44,465 bases of DNA from Lentisphaeria bacterium (GTDB taxonomy: Bacteria > Verrucomicrobiota > Lentisphaeria > Victivallales > Victivallaceae). Shown here in pieces: positions 32,473-40,862 of this stretch. Under the pieces are notes generated by a model that worked only from the letters and a program-made list of their open reading frames with translations, was not told where the DNA came from and did not search any database. Within the stretch, counting starts at the first letter, position 1. Each line of letters begins with the position of its first letter. A program made the translations under genes and the position numbers. The DNA lies in the NCBI GenBank assembly GCA_017504435.1, contig JAFVRD010000044.1, positions 1-44,465 of the forward strand, written 5' to 3'.

Positions 32473-33980
32473 TAAAAGTAGCAGTTGCAGCAGATTTGCA
32501 TTTGCCGGACTTGAAAGATACTTTGAAAGAAAAAGTATGGCACTGGCTGTTGCCGGAATTGCAGAAACGCCAAGTGGATATTTTTGCCGGGGGAGGGGAT
32601 CTTACTGCGGTAGGTACTGTTGCCGCTGCGGCACGGATCATGTCTGATTTGCAATCTTGCGGGATCAGATTCATTCTGACTCCCGGAAATTCTGAATTGC
32701 GGACTCCGGAACAGACCGGTGAAGTATTGCAAATGATGTCTACCGTTGAAGAAATGCCGCCGGTGGCAGTATTGGATTCATCCACCGGCAGATTGTCGGC
32801 AGCTGCGGCAGAATATCTGCGTCGGCTTGCGGGGAGTTCCCGGCGTAATTTGCTGGTCGTTACCCACTATCCACCGGAATCATGGAGTGCGGAGGATCAG
32901 GCGGTGCTTGCCGGGGCGGTCAGTTGCGGGGTGATCGGTAAACTTGTGCATGGTCACAAGCATTATGACCGTTGCGGCGGTGTGGTGGAAGCGGTACGCG
33001 GACTGGATCCTGATAAAGCTATCGGCGGTGCTCCGGCGGCGGCAGTTTATACATTGGATAACGGAGTGTGGACACGGGAAGATATTGCCTGCCCGGAGGC
33101 GGACTTGCCGGAATGGCCATTATCTGACCGGGCGGAATTTTTCCGCAATATCGGCATTTGCGGCATGAAAATGCCGGTGGAGTATCTGGAATATGCCGCA
33201 GATAAAGGGATCGCAAATTTTGAACTGCGCTACCGGGAACCGGAAACATTTGTCACTCCGGAATTTAAGAGGGCATTGCAAAAATGGCGTGATTGCGGCG
33301 GAAAAATACTCTCTTTGCATTTGCCGGATATCAAACTGGAGAATAACGTTTTTACCGGACAGGAAAAAATGGCAGATGCAATTCGTCTTGCGTTGTTGTG
33401 CCGTTGTGAGAGAGTCACCGTGCATGTACCGCGCGGATATCAGGATGAATTCTCCGATCCGGCGATGCTGCGGCAAGCCGCATCGGAATTTACCGGATGT
33501 TTGCGGCCGTTATTGGAAAATAATGTGCAAATCGGGGTGGAAAATCTTCACACTACTGCGATGGAGAGAGCGGAAAAACGTTACAAATTCGGCTGTACTG
33601 CCGCCGAATGCCGCAACTTTGTCGGAGCGTTGCGCGAAGCCGCCGGAGATGACGGAAAATTGATCGGTTTTCATCTGGATATCGGTCATGCCCGGAACAA
33701 TGCTCCGTTTTGTCATCAGAGCATGCTCAGTGAGTGGTATGCCGGAATGGGAGATTTGATCAACGGCATGCATATCCATCAGGTCACTCAGGTTGATGGT
33801 GAAATGAAAAATCATGTCGGATTTACCGGATTGTTTACGCGGCTGATTTCTCTTGCCGGTTTGGGAATGGCGTGGAAATGCGGTCAAATCGGTCGGAATA
33901 TACCGATGTTTCTGGAGTTGAGAACTCCGGTTCCGGAGTGTTGGGAATGTTTACAGTGCGAATTGCACCTGGAAAAATAA
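32469..33980 (+). CDS. Metallophosphoesterase fused to a sugar isomerase/epimerase-type TIM barrel
   Basis: 503 residues. Residues 1-215 form a calcineurin-like phosphoesterase: AADLH (Asp9, His11), GGGD (Asp44), GNSE (73-76), THYPP (His133) and HGHKH (161-165). The GNHD/E motif has become GNSE, losing the usual catalytic His while keeping the metal-binding Asn74. Residues 220-503 look like a xylose-isomerase/AP-endonuclease-2 barrel, with candidate metal ligands in GVENLH, GFHLDIGHA, MHIHQV and FLELR. I know of no characterised protein with this fusion. The start codon overlaps the MBL stop (ATGA), so the three reactions may be coupled; a phosphorylated or cyclic-phosphate sugar substrate is speculation. 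Confidence 0.82.
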   Translation: MIKVAVAADLHLPDLKDTLKEKVWHWLLPELQKRQVDIFAGGGDLTAVGTVAAAARIMSDLQSCGIRFILTPGNSELRTPEQTGEVLQMMSTVEEMPPVAVLDSSTGRLSAAAAEYLRRLAGSSRRNLLVVTHYPPESWSAEDQAVLAGAVSCGVIGKLVHGHKHYDRCGGVVEAVRGLDPDKAIGGAPAAAVYTLDNGVWTREDIACPEADLPEWPLSDRAEFFRNIGICGMKMPVEYLEYAADKGIANFELRYREPETFVTPEFKRALQKWRDCGGKILSLHLPDIKLENNVFTGQEKMADAIRLALLCRCERVTVHVPRGYQDEFSDPAMLRQAASEFTGCLRPLLENNVQIGVENLHTTAMERAEKRYKFGCTAAECRNFVGALREAAGDDGKLIGFHLDIGHARNNAPFCHQSMLSEWYAGMGDLINGMHIHQVTQVDGEMKNHVGFTGLFTRLISLAGLGMAWKCGQIGRNIPMFLELRTPVPECWECLQCELHLEK

Positions 33981-34054
33981 AAGAACTGATCTGAATAAAG
34001 CATCTGGCAAAGCTCAGTGCAGAGCCAAATAAAATAAAAAAAGAAGGTGAAAAA

Positions 34055-34660
34055 ATGAAAAAAGCATTATTACTGCTCGTGTGTACTGTAACTGTGATCC
34101 TGCAGGGAGCCGTCCTGGGTGAATATGTTTTCAAAAGCAAAACGGCGCAGGATATCAGTCCGGCAGGTAAACATCCGTTGAGCATGCCGGAAGCTGCGGC
34201 ATTTACTGATGATGCGGTCGACATGTCGGTTTCCGAGGGGATCAAACTGCCGGTTGCGGCATTCCCGGGGGCAAACGGAACAATGGAAGCCGAAATCCAG
34301 CTTAAAGAAAAGGCCGGTTTCCGGATGTTTTTCATCTATTACGGTGGCGGAGATGTGTTGAATATCATCTGCAGCAACACTCGTTTCCAATGCCGTTTTT
34401 TCAGCCGTTCAGAAAACAAATGGCAAAGCTCCAAGTTTACCAAAGCGATCCCCCTCGGTCAATTTGTCAAATTGTCGATGGTTTGGAATATGCCGGGTAA
34501 AATCACATTGACTGTTGACGGCAGCAGTGTGGAACTTCCGGTGGCAAAGGCTGCCAATTTCGTTCCCCGCAGCAGTGTTATGATGTTGGGAAGCAATCAG
34601 CGCGGAGAATGGCAGTTCCCGGGCTTGGTCAAAAGTTTCAAATTGACTGACGGCAAATAG
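34055..34660 (+). CDS. Secreted beta-sandwich (concanavalin A-like) protein, unknown
   Basis: 201 residues with a signal peptide (MKKALLLLVCTVTVILQGAVLG). The mature part is beta-rich, with alternating hydrophobic strands and the pattern MEAEIQLKEKAGFRMFFIYY, LGQFVKLSMVWN, and ITLTVDGSSVELPV, which is common in LamG/concanavalin-like carbohydrate-binding modules. No catalytic motif is seen; a binding role is inferred. GAAGGTGAAAAA precedes the ATG. It follows the fusion gene by 74 bases without a visible promoter and is probably the last gene of that operon. Confidence 0.6.
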   Translation: MKKALLLLVCTVTVILQGAVLGEYVFKSKTAQDISPAGKHPLSMPEAAAFTDDAVDMSVSEGIKLPVAAFPGANGTMEAEIQLKEKAGFRMFFIYYGGGDVLNIICSNTRFQCRFFSRSENKWQSSKFTKAIPLGQFVKLSMVWNMPGKITLTVDGSSVELPVAKAANFVPRSSVMMLGSNQRGEWQFPGLVKSFKLTDGK

Positions 34661-34712
34661 AAATTCCGGTTTGCAGAAAAATCAGTCAATATTCAGTGCA
34701 CAGCTAAAAATT

Positions 34713-34742
34713 ACAGGCTCATGAAATTTTTCATGAGCCTGT
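34713..34742. terminator. Hairpin terminator between convergent genes
   Basis: ACAGGCTCATGAAA (34713-34726) and TTTCATGAGCCTGT (34729-34742) are perfect complements. In the leftward direction the stem is followed by an A-A-T5 stretch (34704-34711 region), giving a good terminator for the isomerase gene; rightward it ends at TTGAATTT and may serve the secreted protein gene. Confidence 0.75.
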
Positions 34743-34773
34743 TGAATTTCAGGGGGATAAAACGTTTGAATGG

Positions 34774-35583
34774 TTATTTGTTCCAGAGGAGTTTTTCCAT
34801 ATAAGCTTTGACCTCTTTGAGCATGGCTGTATTTGGATCGACTCCGCCGTTGGGGAATCGGAATTCCAGATTGCAAGGTCCGGAATAGCCGTTGGCACGG
34901 AACGCATCCCAGGCGTATTTCAGATCAATGATCCCGTCATGCGGCGGCAGGTGTTGTTCTTTTTCACCGTAATTATTGGAAATATGGACACTTTTGACCA
35001 AGCCGCGGGTATTTTTTGCGGTATCGGCAAGGTCTTCTGCCAGATTGGAGTGGTTGAAGTCAACGATGACCTGCAAATCATCTTTGCCGAAAGAACGGAC
35101 AAAATCAGCTATTTCTGCGCTGTCCGGATGGCGGTCATACTGCAACGGTTTGTACGGAGCAGTTTCAATGCACAGGATATATCCGAGCTTGGAAACTTTT
35201 TCATATAATTTCCAAATGCTGTCACGGTAACGTTTGCCGATTTCCGGGTCGCTGTGGCGATCGAGGTAATGTTCCACCAGCGGGCAGGGCGCAAATCCGG
35301 CGCGTTTGGCAGCATGGACATAGGCGGCTTCCACTGCCGCATCCCGTTCCGCCGGATCAGGGGAAATAGATTTCATCCCCAACATGCCATGAACCGCCCA
35401 GATGTTGATTCCTGAACGAGCCAATTCAGCAAATTCTGGTTCCGGAGTTTCATATTCAGACAGTTCCATCCAATTTATTCCGGCATCCAGAATGATTTGA
35501 GCTTGTTGGGCAAGAGACAATTTTTTACCCGGAGTCTGGGAGAACAGGCATGAACTTACCGATAATTCATCCATATTTTTCAT
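34774..35583 (-). CDS. Sugar phosphate isomerase/epimerase-type TIM-barrel protein
   Basis: 269 residues. Fold of the xylose-isomerase-like/AP-endonuclease-2 family, acting on sugars or inositols with one divalent metal. Likely ligands are in CIETAPYKP, VIVDFNHSN, SVHISNN and CNLEFRF, the E-D-H-E set expected. N-terminal LSVSSCLFS and DAGINWMELSEYET start the first barrel strands. GAGGT lies six bases before ATG 35583; a second ATG 9 bases on is less likely. The Gfo/Idh/MocA gene ends 15 bases before it on the same strand, a frequent pairing in the breakdown of inositol- or keto-sugars, so both may act in one pathway. Confidence 0.85.
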   Translation of the reverse strand: MKNMDELSVSSCLFSQTPGKKLSLAQQAQIILDAGINWMELSEYETPEPEFAELARSGINIWAVHGMLGMKSISPDPAERDAAVEAAYVHAAKRAGFAPCPLVEHYLDRHSDPEIGKRYRDSIWKLYEKVSKLGYILCIETAPYKPLQYDRHPDSAEIADFVRSFGKDDLQVIVDFNHSNLAEDLADTAKNTRGLVKSVHISNNYGEKEQHLPPHDGIIDLKYAWDAFRANGYSGPCNLEFRFPNGGVDPNTAMLKEVKAYMEKLLWNK

Positions 35584-35598
35584 TTGCGTACCTCAAAG

Positions 35599-36765
35599 TT
35601 ATTTGACATCAACTGCAATACCGCCGTGTTCCAATGAATATTGTGCGGCAAGACCGGCGATCGCCGCATAGCGTCCGGCTTCCACCGGGACCGGCGGCTC
35701 TTTGATTTCGCCCCGGATGAGCCGGATGAAATCGGCACAGATTTTGGGGTCGGCACCGCCGTGACCGATTTCCAGCTGTTCTCTGGTCAGGGTATTGAGC
35801 ATATCAAAGACCTGATCCGGCTGGTCATTGCGTCCGTTTTTGCGTTTCCAGAGTTTGACGGTACTTTCGATCTCATTGTTTTCGATTCTGCCCTTGGTGC
35901 CGATAAAGGTGTAATTGCGATGATAATCGGGAGTAAAGTGACATTCATTATAAGAAACTTTGATTCCGTTATCCAGCAGAAAAAGACAGGTGTAGTTGTC
36001 TTGAATATTCACTTCTTTGCGGAATACACAATATTTCCGTTCCGGTTTGTTATCCGGATTCAACAGCGGCATCTGGGATTCGATACAGGAGTCTTTCAAA
36101 TCGCAATCCGGACAGGCAAGTTTATTATCTTGGTCACCGCCGAAAATATCCAGGGAACCGAATGCCGCAGCTTTGACGGTGTGATGTCCGGTGATATAGT
36201 GGATAACATCAATATCATGTGAACCTTTCTGCAGCAGCAGGGAACCGACATTGCGTTTGTTGGCATGCCAGTCATGATAATAGTAATTGCTGCCCATGCC
36301 GACAAAGTGACGGACCCAGACTGCTTTGATCTCTCCGATTTCGCCGTTGTCCACGAGTTCTTTCATTTTACAGACAAACGGCATATAACGCATATTGAAT
36401 CCGATCATCAATTTGCCGGGATGACGGCGGGATGCTTCCAGAATATCATCACACTCTTTGACTGAGACCGCCAACGGTTTTTCGCAATAGACAAATTTGC
36501 CCGATTCCAAAGCTGCCGTAACCATTTTTGCATGCAGATAATCCGGGGTGGTAACTACGATACCATCCAGATCACTGCGGGAGAGCAAATCGCGGTAATT
36601 TTCGGTGACAAACGCATCCGGATTGCACAATTTGAGAAATTTGTCGATCGAATCCCGGGAAATATCTGCTCCGGCGGCGATATTAACGCCCTCGATCTGC
36701 TTCCAGTAATTCCATAAACGGCCTCTGCCATTGAGACCGATAATGCCTAAATTAACAGTTTTCAT
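35599..36765 (-). CDS. Gfo/Idh/MocA family NAD(P)-dependent sugar/inositol dehydrogenase
   Basis: 388 residues. The Rossmann domain carries GIIGLNGRGR and the EKP motif (95-97); the second domain carries GSHDIDVIHY (181-190) in which Asp and His are the usual catalytic residues. Oxidises a sugar, inositol or amino-sugar hydroxyl, substrate unknown. A loop in the C-terminal part holds CPDCDLKDSC...KYC (Cys218, 221, 227, 246), a four-cysteine cluster that could bind zinc or stabilise the loop; similar clusters occur in some family members. A good leftward promoter lies upstream and the isomerase follows downstream. Confidence 0.9.
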   Translation of the reverse strand: MKTVNLGIIGLNGRGRLWNYWKQIEGVNIAAGADISRDSIDKFLKLCNPDAFVTENYRDLLSRSDLDGIVVTTPDYLHAKMVTAALESGKFVYCEKPLAVSVKECDDILEASRRHPGKLMIGFNMRYMPFVCKMKELVDNGEIGEIKAVWVRHFVGMGSNYYYHDWHANKRNVGSLLLQKGSHDIDVIHYITGHHTVKAAAFGSLDIFGGDQDNKLACPDCDLKDSCIESQMPLLNPDNKPERKYCVFRKEVNIQDNYTCLFLLDNGIKVSYNECHFTPDYHRNYTFIGTKGRIENNEIESTVKLWKRKNGRNDQPDQVFDMLNTLTREQLEIGHGGADPKICADFIRLIRGEIKEPPVPVEAGRYAAIAGLAAQYSLEHGGIAVDVK

Positions 36766-36809
36766 TTTTTTATCAACCTTGTTGTTTGAAAGAGCTGTAT
36801 TACCGGGTT

Positions 36810-36838
36810 AATGTAATCTTGAAAGACGGTTTTGTCAA
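36810..36838 (-). promoter_or_regulatory. Promoter of the dehydrogenase/isomerase operon
   Basis: Read leftward: TTGACA (36838-36833), 17-base spacer, TACATT (36815-36810); about 45 bases before ATG 36765. The -35 box is the consensus. Confidence 0.68.
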
Positions 36839-36880
36839 GTTGGTTTCCCCATCCGGGAGCGGATAACAGCTGTTTTGCCG

Positions 36881-38194
36881 TTATACTGTGGATCTGCGGC
36901 GGCATATAAATGACATGATCACCGCAGCCAGCATCAGCCAGGGGTAGAATTGAGCGCAGAATAAACCTGCTGCGGAAACTGTGATTCCGGAATTTCCGGC
37001 GATCCCGACAGCAATGAGTACCTGCGCCCCGTAAGGTATCAATCCCTGAACAAAGCACGATGCGGTATCCAGAATACTGGCGACCCGGCGCGGCTCACAC
37101 CCGTAACGGTCGCTTAATTCTTTGGCGATAGGTCCGGCGATCACGATCGCCACCGTGTTGTTGGCGGTGAAAAGATTTACCGCGGAAACCAGCATGAATA
37201 TTCCGATTTCGCAACCGCGCCGGGAATGAACAGTTTTACGGATACAGTCCATCAGATAAGCAATTCCGCCGTTCCAGCGGATCAATTTCAGCAATCCTCC
37301 GGCAAGGATGGCGACGATCAATGTTTCTGACATGCCCAAAGTACCTTGTCCGCATGCGTTCAAAGCCCCCCAAATATCAAATGTTCCGGTGCATATCCCC
37401 AGAGTACTTGCAAATACCACTCCGAAAAAGAGCAGCACCATGACATTTATCCCGCATAAAGCCATGACCATGACCAGTATGTAAGGCACGATCAGCAGAA
37501 TATGTTTCCAGGTAATAACTGCGTTCTCCGGGGCAGAATATTCTCTGTTTCCGGCAAAAATATAAATTATGACCGCCATGACAGCCGCCGGAATGACCAT
37601 TTTGAAATTGGCATAGAATTTATCCTGCATGGAGACATTCTGTGTCCGGGTCGCTGCAATGGTAGTATCAGAGATCATGGAAAGGTTGTCTCCGAACATC
37701 GCCCCGCCGATGACCGCTCCCAGCATCAATTCCGGCCGTATTCCCATGGGGGCGATCAATCCGGCGGCGATCGGGGTCAGTGCAGCGATCGTACCGCAGC
37801 TTGTTCCGATCGCCAGAGATATCAGTGAGGCGATCACAAAGATGCCTGCCAGCAGATATTTTGAAGGAATCAAACTGCGGGTGATCAATACTGCGGCATC
37901 TACAGCTCCCATATTTTTGGCAACTGAAGCAAATGCTCCGGCGAGAATAAATATCAGGCACATCAGCATAATGTTGCTTTCACCCATGCCGGAGACATAA
38001 ATATTGACTTTTTCAGTTACAGATGTTTTCAGGTGTATAAAAAATGCGGATGCCGAAGCTGCGGCAAAAGCCACCGGCATCGGAACCGCATAAAAATTCT
38101 GTGCTAATATTGAAAGTCCGGCATAAAAAAGTACAAAGATGAAAAAAGGAATAAGTGCCGCAAAACGGGGCGGGGGTTCAATGGTGTTGTTCAT
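36881..38194 (-). CDS. Na+/H+ antiporter, NhaC family
   Basis: 437 residues, about eleven hydrophobic segments. Members exchange sodium for protons; some paralogues move organic acids such as malate/lactate. The first half has AIGTSCGTIAALTPIAAG and GGAMFGDNLSMISDTTIAA, the latter being the characteristic NhaC segment; the second half has VNLFTANNTVAIVIAGPIAKEL. It lies 115 bases upstream of the dehydrogenase gene on the same strand but that gene has its own promoter, so linkage is uncertain. Given the catabolic neighbourhood, exchange of an organic anion is a possible alternative to pure ion antiport. Confidence 0.82.
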   Translation of the reverse strand: MNNTIEPPPRFAALIPFFIFVLFYAGLSILAQNFYAVPMPVAFAAASASAFFIHLKTSVTEKVNIYVSGMGESNIMLMCLIFILAGAFASVAKNMGAVDAAVLITRSLIPSKYLLAGIFVIASLISLAIGTSCGTIAALTPIAAGLIAPMGIRPELMLGAVIGGAMFGDNLSMISDTTIAATRTQNVSMQDKFYANFKMVIPAAVMAVIIYIFAGNREYSAPENAVITWKHILLIVPYILVMVMALCGINVMVLLFFGVVFASTLGICTGTFDIWGALNACGQGTLGMSETLIVAILAGGLLKLIRWNGGIAYLMDCIRKTVHSRRGCEIGIFMLVSAVNLFTANNTVAIVIAGPIAKELSDRYGCEPRRVASILDTASCFVQGLIPYGAQVLIAVGIAGNSGITVSAAGLFCAQFYPWLMLAAVIMSFICRRRSTV

Positions 38195-38506
38195 AACAGC
38201 TCCGCATGAAAATATTTTTTATAACTTTGTTTCCAAAATCAAAAGGCAGATAATTGAAAATTTTTACTCAACGATGATTCTGCTGAGATTTCCACTTGTC
38301 AGAGACAGAATACCTTAAATAAAATAATATCAAATGTCTCAAAAAACAAGTCATAAACCGCACTGAAATGGAATATATGAGCACAAAAAAATCATCCGGT
38401 TACGTATTTTACGGTATTTTTATTTTTTTTATTGACAAAAATGGTATTACGGTGTATGATAAACAGATGATAAGCAGATGCTAAGGTAAAACAGGAGTTG
38501 GAATTT
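38195..38506. promoter_or_regulatory. Divergent intergenic region with a strong rightward promoter
   Basis: The 312-base gap between nhaC and the GH106-like gene. A near-consensus promoter faces right: TTGACA (38432-38437), 17 bases, TATGAT (38455-38460), 46 bases before the ATG at 38507. Just upstream are two imperfect copies, ACGTATTTT and ACGGTATTTTT, around 38402-38421, and a run of eight T. No clear leftward promoter for nhaC could be chosen. No small gene is evident. Confidence 0.6.
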
Positions 38507-40840
38507 ATGTTGAAACAACGGATATTACATAAAGCCCCGGCCCGGCGTACCCCGGGATATTTCTGGACACTTTCAGAGAAGATTTCCATTCCGGAACTGC
38601 GTGAAAAACTGCAGGATATGTGCGCACATGGGGCAAAATCACTGTGTCTGCATCCATTGCCTCCGGAATTCCGTCCGGATATCCGGTCGCGGATGGCACC
38701 ACCTTATTTAAGTGCCAAGTACAATCGTCTGATCGGAGAATTGGTCAATGCCTGCAGCAAATTGGGGATGAAATTCTTTCTGTACGACGAGGGCGGCTGG
38801 CCCAGCGGCAGTGCCTGCGGGCAGGTGGTCAGGAGCGATCCGGAGCGTTTTGTACCTTCATTTGCGGTGAGTGACGGAGAGGGCGGATACAAGATCATCA
38901 AAAATCCGGTCAATCCCGGCGGCGCGGCGCGGATGCCGAATTTACTGGTTCCCGGGGCGACGGAAAAATTTTTGGAGTTGACTCATGAGGCGTTTAAAAA
39001 ATGCTTCGGCGAACACTTCGGGAAAACTGTGCATATCGCATTTACCGATGAGCCGACCATGCCCGGTTCGACATTGCAGAAAATGGCGTGGGTGGATGAT
39101 CTGCCGCAGGAGTTTGAAAAACGCAAAGGGTATGATTTGCGTCCGTTTCTGGGGAAACTGCTGGATCCGGAAACCTATCCGGGAACCGATTTGCGGCGCA
39201 GTAAACTTGCTGATGTCTGGGGGGATTACTGCGATGTTATGAGTCAGTTGTTTCAGGAACGTTATTTGCTGGTGTTGCGGAAATGGTGCCGGAAAAACGG
39301 TCTGCTTTCCGGCGGACACTTCGGAGGAGAAGACTCCTGGTTGAATTTGACCCGTAACGGATTCGGTCATATCCTGCGTTCTCTGCGGGCATTGGATTGT
39401 CCCGGAATCGATATGATCTGGCGGCAGTTGTACCGGGAGGAACGTCTGCATCCGTTCCCGAAACTTGCTTCATCAGCGGCGCATCTTAACGGGAATAAAG
39501 ATATTCTGGCAGAGATGTTTGCTATTTACGGCAATGGTTTGACTCCGGAAGATATGAAATTTCTGCTGGATTATATGCTGGTTTGCGGAGTGAATACGTT
39601 TGTATTCAGCAGTATGCCGGATTATTTGAGCTGCGGTCAGCTGGTCGGTGGCAGACCATGTTTCGGCGAAGCCGATCCGCTGTGGAAATACTTCAATGAA
39701 GTGCATCACTATGCCGGAGTGATGGCGAATTTGCTTTCTCAGGGCAAACCGGGAGCAAAATTGGCACTGTTTTTTGATATGCGTTCGCTGTGGGGGGCAG
39801 GGCATGAGAAAGAGTATTCCGCGATTGAACAACAAATGGCAGCAGAGAGATTGCGCCGAACCCAGCGTGATTTTGATTATGTCTCAGATGATGAGATATT
39901 GTCCGGACGGGTTAGCAAAGGTGAATTGGTCACCGGCAAAATGCGTTACAGCGCATTGGTTCTTCCTCCATTGTGTAATTTCAGCAGTGAGGTCGCCGCT
40001 AAAGTTGTAAAATTGCGCCGGGCGGGACTGCCGGTGCTGACAGTGAGTGAAGCGGTCGCCACGCAGCAGCAGACATTGAAAACAGAATCTCCTGCAGCCT
40101 GGGATCTGCTGGTGATGAAAAGAGTTCTGGGCAAAGGCGAAGCTCTGTATATGGTGATGAATACTTCCGGACAGCCGGTAAAAGCGGCTTTTTCAGCTGT
40201 TGAAATGTTGCCTGTGGCAGTTGCTGATGTTAATGACGGCAGATTTTATACGGTTCCCGGAAGTGCGAATGGGAAATGGCAATGGGAATTTGCGCCGTTT
40301 GAATCCCGCTGTTTTGTACTTGGCGAGGTTGAAGTTTCCCCCGCTCCGGAAAAACGCCATTGCATAAAAAATCTGACCCGCTGGCAGATCGCTCCGGCTG
40401 TAAAATATTATGCCGGTGAGCCGCGCAGTGAAAAATTATGTGTCGAACCGGTGACAGTCAAAACCGGTGATTGGTCTGCTGTATTGGGAAGTGATTTTTC
40501 CGGAGATGCGGTATACACCGGCAGTTTCCGCGGTCAGGAAGCTGAATATCTTGACTTGGGAGTGGTCAAATATGCCTGTGAGGTGAAAATTAACGGAAAA
40601 ACTTTAGGCAGGAAATTTTTTCCGCCCTATGTTTTTGACCTGCGCGGTAAACTCAATTCCGGGATGAATCATCTGGAAGTGACCGTGACCAATACGCTTG
40701 CCAATGCAATTACGGAGGATGTACAGAAATATTGGGCAGAAAAATATCCGCCGGTATCTCCGTATAATGTTCTGGAAAAAGAGTTTGAAAAAGCGAGTTT
40801 GCCGTCAGGTTTGTACGGTCCGGTAAAACTGCTCAAATAA
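38507..40840 (+). CDS. Cytoplasmic GH106-like glycoside hydrolase (alpha-L-rhamnosidase-like)
   Basis: 777 residues from ATG 38507, which has AGGAG nine bases before; the upstream TTG at 38498 overlaps that spacing. No signal peptide, so it acts on imported oligosaccharides. LYDEGGWPSGSACG (Asp94, Glu95), FTDEPTM (Asp181, Glu182) and GGHFGGED are the patterns I associate with GH106 and relatives; an intermediate region resembles the beta-galactosidase-type flavodoxin-like domain (GKPGAKLALFF, SALVLPPLC), and the end (CEVKINGKTLGRKFFPPYVFDL) is a GH2-like sugar-binding sandwich. Substrate unproven. The acyl-ACP thioesterase gene follows after 22 bases without a promoter. Confidence 0.7.
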   Translation: MLKQRILHKAPARRTPGYFWTLSEKISIPELREKLQDMCAHGAKSLCLHPLPPEFRPDIRSRMAPPYLSAKYNRLIGELVNACSKLGMKFFLYDEGGWPSGSACGQVVRSDPERFVPSFAVSDGEGGYKIIKNPVNPGGAARMPNLLVPGATEKFLELTHEAFKKCFGEHFGKTVHIAFTDEPTMPGSTLQKMAWVDDLPQEFEKRKGYDLRPFLGKLLDPETYPGTDLRRSKLADVWGDYCDVMSQLFQERYLLVLRKWCRKNGLLSGGHFGGEDSWLNLTRNGFGHILRSLRALDCPGIDMIWRQLYREERLHPFPKLASSAAHLNGNKDILAEMFAIYGNGLTPEDMKFLLDYMLVCGVNTFVFSSMPDYLSCGQLVGGRPCFGEADPLWKYFNEVHHYAGVMANLLSQGKPGAKLALFFDMRSLWGAGHEKEYSAIEQQMAAERLRRTQRDFDYVSDDEILSGRVSKGELVTGKMRYSALVLPPLCNFSSEVAAKVVKLRRAGLPVLTVSEAVATQQQTLKTESPAAWDLLVMKRVLGKGEALYMVMNTSGQPVKAAFSAVEMLPVAVADVNDGRFYTVPGSANGKWQWEFAPFESRCFVLGEVEVSPAPEKRHCIKNLTRWQIAPAVKYYAGEPRSEKLCVEPVTVKTGDWSAVLGSDFSGDAVYTGSFRGQEAEYLDLGVVKYACEVKINGKTLGRKFFPPYVFDLRGKLNSGMNHLEVTVTNTLANAITEDVQKYWAEKYPPVSPYNVLEKEFEKASLPSGLYGPVKLLK

Positions 40841-40862
40841 AATGAAAAGAGAATATTAAACA

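Noticed and set aside
38498-38506. TTG start for the GH106-like protein
   Set aside because: It begins one base after the AGGAG, too close for initiation; ATG 38507 is nine bases away.
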